The notes below the pieces were generated by a model. That model saw nothing but the letters and a program-made list of their open reading frames with translations. It was not told the origin of the DNA and did no database searches. This document shows, piece after piece, positions 61,341 to 64,000 of a stretch of 64,000 nucleotides of DNA; position 1 is the first letter of the stretch; each line of letters opens with the position of its first letter. The position numbers were made by a program, and so were the translations under genes. The DNA is from CAYMAZ01 sp964428185 (GTDB lineage Bacteria > Bacteroidota > Bacteroidia > Bacteroidales > DTU049), in assembly GCA_964428185.1 (NCBI GenBank), contig CAYRXH010000005.1, positions 13,839 to 77,838 of the forward strand. The letters run 5' to 3'.

Positions 61341-62030
61341 ATGGCAAAGTCGTTAAAAAAAATTGTTTATTCCATAAAAGAAGAATTAACTGGTTACAAT
61401 ATTACAGATGATGTAGTTTTTTCTAATGAATATTTAATTGATAAAATAAATGATGTTAGAGAGGTTATAATAAAAGAACATTTTAAAGAGAGTGGTATTG
61501 ATGGACAGTTTTATCAAACTATATGTTGTTTGGAAGTAAAATGTTTTGAGCATGGATGTACATTGAATGGAAAATTTTATAAGTCAGGTAGTATATATTG
61601 GTATGTTGAATTACCTGCTTTAATTGAAAGTGTAGGATGGAAAAATATAATGTATTTTGGATTAGATGATTTTAAGACACAATTTGCAAGAAATAGTTTT
61701 GATGCATATCTTTCCAATGAAGGTGCGTTATGGACATCAAAAATGCCTATATATACGGTTGTTGATGGAAAAGCTATTTTAAAAAATCTTCCAACACCAG
61801 GCTTGAGATATATATGTATTATGGCATTATTGCAAAATCCGCAAGATGCGTGTAATTGGGATGAAGAATCACCGTATCCTGTGCCAGATGTTCATAAATT
61901 AGAATTGTTGGTTAAAAAAGATATTATGAGTTTATATGGTGTTATCCCAGATGAAAAGCATGATGCAAGAGATATGAAAGGAGTTCCAACACAAAGTCAA
62001 AATCAATTTAAAAATCGAGATGAAGAATAA
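61341..62030 (+). CDS. Putative neck/ring structural protein
   Basis: 229 aa. SLKKIVYSIKEELTGYNITD and LIDKINDVREVIIKEHFKES at the start, and DVHKLELLVKKDIMSLYGVI near the end, look like the connector proteins of this phage group (compare 58773). The tail ends in a disordered Gln/Asn stretch. Role inferred from pattern and position. Confidence 0.5.
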   Translation: MAKSLKKIVYSIKEELTGYNITDDVVFSNEYLIDKINDVREVIIKEHFKESGIDGQFYQTICCLEVKCFEHGCTLNGKFYKSGSIYWYVELPALIESVGWKNIMYFGLDDFKTQFARNSFDAYLSNEGALWTSKMPIYTVVDGKAILKNLPTPGLRYICIMALLQNPQDACNWDEESPYPVPDVHKLELLVKKDIMSLYGVIPDEKHDARDMKGVPTQSQNQFKNRDEE

Positions 62031-62253
62031 TGATGCAATTAAATTTAAATGTGGAGGTAAAAGAGGTTGTAGTTTGGATGAGTATGTCATTCCTTATGGT
62101 GTTATTGATAAGTATTATATCTGTGAGCTTGTCAAGATTTATGGAGATGAGTATGAAGGAAGGGATGATATTCAGGAGGTATTATTTGTTACTGATGTAT
62201 TATTGGATAAGATGGAGAAAGAAGAAGAATTTATGGAAAAGGAACTTGCTTAA
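62020..62253 (+). CDS. Small hypothetical protein
   Basis: 77 aa. CGGKRGC near the start, then an acidic helical C terminus (LLDKMEKEEEFMEKELA). It overlaps the upstream structural gene by 11 nt. Not recognised. Confidence 0.5.
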   Translation: MKNNDAIKFKCGGKRGCSLDEYVIPYGVIDKYYICELVKIYGDEYEGRDDIQEVLFVTDVLLDKMEKEEEFMEKELA

Positions 62254-62404
62254 ACCTATTGGTTTATGTATATACTGTTATTCAACTTGGATATATTTAA
62301 TAGCACATTTGATATTTTTTGGATTAAATATATTTATAATAGCAGGTATAGGGATGAATTATATAATTTTGGAATTATCATATAAGATAATAAAAAATGA
62401 ATAA
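62246..62404 (+). CDS. Small membrane protein with CxxC before a membrane helix (start uncertain)
   Basis: 52 aa if started at TTG 62246. LKPIGLCIYCYSTWIYLIAH and the following hydrophobic segment fit a recurring type of small phage membrane protein with a C-x-x-C-x-x-x-W motif ahead of the helix. The frame is open further upstream, where it overlaps the previous gene in another frame, so the true start may be elsewhere. It would fill the otherwise empty gap 62254-62396 and overlaps the next gene by 8 nt. Confidence 0.4.
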   Translation: MLKPIGLCIYCYSTWIYLIAHLIFFGLNIFIIAGIGMNYIILELSYKIIKNE

Positions 62405-63317
62405 TTTGATTACAATTACTGAACCTGTATTTTCAAAAGGAAAATATTTTAAGTTTAGAGAGCAATATTGCTATAAAGATAGATTAATGATGACTGTTTC
62501 CTGTCCAATATGTCAGCCTTGTTATAAAAACAAGATAGTTATGCATTATAGAATAGTAGTAGATGATGAAAGTTATTATATTCCTGAATATGCTGCTGTA
62601 GTTACTGATTGTGTATTTAATCCAATAGATAAGAATATTCATGCACGTATTAATTGGGAAAGGGAGCAACAGCCAAAAGATTTTGCAAAAGCATACAAGC
62701 AAATATTTAAACGTGATATTATAGGTCCTTATGTGGCTGATAGAAATATTAAAAAAGAATTAAGGAATATTAATTTTGTTACATATGGAAATGCAGACCC
62801 TAAAAAAGGTGCTAGACCATTACTAAGACCAAAAATAGAAGTATGTCCTTCTTGTGAAAAAGATGAAACGATTCATCCTATAATTTCAATATCATTACCT
62901 GAAGAATATTTAACGTGTTTTAATACTCCATTAACCCTTATACCAGAAATAGAAGGATTAGAAGAAAGATTAACGTTTTTATGGAGTACAGGAGAAATAA
63001 CAAGAGATATAACTGTAATGCCACAAGAAGATACAGTATATGTGGTAACAGCCACAGATGATTTAGGATGTACTTATACAGCACGAACATTAGTGCGTGT
63101 GTTTACTTTAGAAGGAGAAATAGAAGAAATTATTTCGCAAGAAAATCATATGTTAATGGTTACGGTGTCAGGAACAGATTTGGGTCCGTATAGTTATTTA
63201 TGGAATACTGGAGAGACGACAAATATAATAGATATAGGAGGAGCATTAGAAAATAGTACATATACAGTAATAGTAACAGGAGAATATTGTTCAATAACAT
63301 TAAGTTATACGATTTAA
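62397..63317 (+). CDS. Structural protein with two Ig-like (PKD/SprB-type) domains
   Basis: 306 aa. The N-terminal part has a CPICQPC cluster (36-42) and a later CPSC. From residue 165 two Ig-like repeats of SprB/PKD type follow (LWSTGEITRDITVMPQEDTV, VVTATDDLGCTYTA; and YLWNTGETTNI, YTVIVTGEYC). This domain is frequent in secreted Bacteroidetes adhesins, so it may have come from the host, and here it probably helps in adsorption. It stands among tail genes. Confidence 0.6.
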   Translation: MNNLITITEPVFSKGKYFKFREQYCYKDRLMMTVSCPICQPCYKNKIVMHYRIVVDDESYYIPEYAAVVTDCVFNPIDKNIHARINWEREQQPKDFAKAYKQIFKRDIIGPYVADRNIKKELRNINFVTYGNADPKKGARPLLRPKIEVCPSCEKDETIHPIISISLPEEYLTCFNTPLTLIPEIEGLEERLTFLWSTGEITRDITVMPQEDTVYVVTATDDLGCTYTARTLVRVFTLEGEIEEIISQENHMLMVTVSGTDLGPYSYLWNTGETTNIIDIGGALENSTYTVIVTGEYCSITLSYTI

Positions 63318-63318
63318 T

Positions 63319-63822
63319 ATGGCTAATATAAAAGACAAGTATAGATTAGGTAAGATGAAGCATGTTTTACCTGATGAGCAATTTATTCCTGATGGTTATG
63401 ATAAAATAAAACCTAAAGGGTCAAACATTAAGATTGATTATAAGCATATAGCAAATGTTCCTGATACGCCAGTTTTAATAAAAGATAATAATGAATATTT
63501 AGAACATGTTACTGTAAATACAACATTACAAGGAGATGGTAAAGCTACAAATCCATTAGGAATACCACAATTTTATTTTGCCATTAATACAGGGATATTA
63601 TTAGTTAGTAATTGGGTATCTTTAAAACAATCTATAACTGTTTCTGGATTAACATTTTCTTCTGATGTAATTGTGTCTCCTAATGTTCCATATGCTAATA
63701 TTTTGTTATATGCGAAGTCACAAATAGCAGCAATAGGTACAGATATAGATATAATTACATTTGAGTGTACGACATTACCAACAAGTAATATAGAAGTAAT
63801 AATTTTAATATTGAAATATTAA
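63319..63822 (+). CDS. Tail fibre-type protein
   Basis: 167 aa. The stretch HVTVNTTLQGDGKATNPLGI is a common phage-fibre motif, followed by a short beta-rich tip. The N terminus is basic (MANIKDKYRLGKMKHVLPDE). The first residues and the Gly-Asp-Gly motif resemble short fibre adaptors. It lies 1 nt after the Ig-domain gene. Confidence 0.5.
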   Translation: MANIKDKYRLGKMKHVLPDEQFIPDGYDKIKPKGSNIKIDYKHIANVPDTPVLIKDNNEYLEHVTVNTTLQGDGKATNPLGIPQFYFAINTGILLVSNWVSLKQSITVSGLTFSSDVIVSPNVPYANILLYAKSQIAAIGTDIDIITFECTTLPTSNIEVIILILKY

Positions 63823-63825
63823 TTG

Positions 63826-64000
63826 ATGATATTTAATACATTTATAGGTTGTAAAGAAACAACTTTATGGAATCCACCTAACGATTGGGGATGGGATGCG
63901 GCAGCAGCATTAATCGATGACGGCGATAATGGCTTTGTAGGATTATATGCCTGCTATCAAGGAGTAACCAATTGTGTAGCCATTAGAGCCACGTTCACTG
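63826..64000 (+). CDS. Partial CDS running off the window end, probable tail protein
   Basis: ATG at 63826; the frame is open to the last base (58 complete codons): MIFNTFIGCKETTLWNPPND, then GWDAAAALIDDGDNG. The DNA becomes clearly more G+C-rich from about 63880, unlike the gene before it. Not recognised, but it follows fibre genes directly. Confidence 0.6.
   Translation, partial: MIFNTFIGCKETTLWNPPNDWGWDAAAALIDDGDNGFVGLYACYQGVTNCVAIRATFT

Noticed and set aside
1..64000. Recoded stop codon, known in some crAss-like phages
   Set aside because: Long genes are open in the standard code, and TAA, TAG (for example at 61003) and TGA (for example at 39190) all end genes.
1..64000. Diversity-generating retroelement
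   Set aside because: No reverse transcriptase and no template/variable repeat pair seen near the fibre genes; the remaining genome outside the window could still hold one.

Overview
The window is part of a tailed-phage genome that looks like a crAss-like phage (order Crassvirales) of a Bacteroidetes host. Evidence: a crAss-type large terminase, portal and major capsid protein in the usual order; a giant virion-type protein carrying the DFDID catalytic loop known from the virion RNA polymerase of Cellulophaga phage phi14:2; large zincin-bearing proteins beside it; two opposed gene blocks; very AT-rich DNA; and several promoters of Bacteroidetes type (TTTG, about 20-21 nt, TAnnTTTG). TAA, TAG and TGA all end genes, so no stop codon is recoded. 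Both window ends cut open reading frames.

Layout. (1) 1-21187, plus strand: the end of the late/virion block, with a protein of more than 4,400 aa (SF1 helicase-like ATPase, zincin, RNA polymerase core, PD-(D/E)XK nuclease), a 1,513-aa zincin protein, a CBM-like virion protein, a small protein and a fibre. (2) 21331-32113, minus strand: the replication operon. Reading in its own direction it holds an SSB-like protein, a Cas4-like nuclease, an unknown conserved protein, RusA, DnaB helicase, a GH24-like lysozyme, a DnaN-like clamp and many small unknown genes, and it ends at a clear terminator at 21.2 kb. (3) 32370-42170, mostly minus strand: accessory/early genes (SbcC-like ATPase, repeat-solenoid proteins, zinc proteins, DNA methyltransferase, VRR-NUC nuclease), interrupted by a short plus-strand cassette (ASCH protein and an HU-like protein). 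This region holds long structured noncoding segments. (4) 42171-42812: a divergent control region with promoters facing both ways around an array of ten ATCTAG iterons. (5) 42813-64000, plus strand: an SSB with an acidic tail, a GroES-like protein, a tail spike, a lysis cassette (two holin candidates, a peptidoglycan-active enzyme, two overlapping spanin-like genes), then packaging and head genes (small terminase candidate, TerL, portal, scaffold candidate, capsid, connectors) and tail/fibre genes running off the end.

If the genome is circular, as is usual in this group, the right and left ends are parts of one late block. The minus block supplies replication and takeover functions. The plus block builds the particle, loads it with the RNA polymerase polyprotein for delivery into the next cell, and lyses the host. 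A few genes (21.7-23.4, 37.5-37.8, 38.3-38.7 and 40.0-41.1 kb) are clearly richer in G+C than their neighbours and look recently acquired. I saw no tRNA gene, integrase, reverse transcriptase, CRISPR array, transposase or DNA polymerase here.
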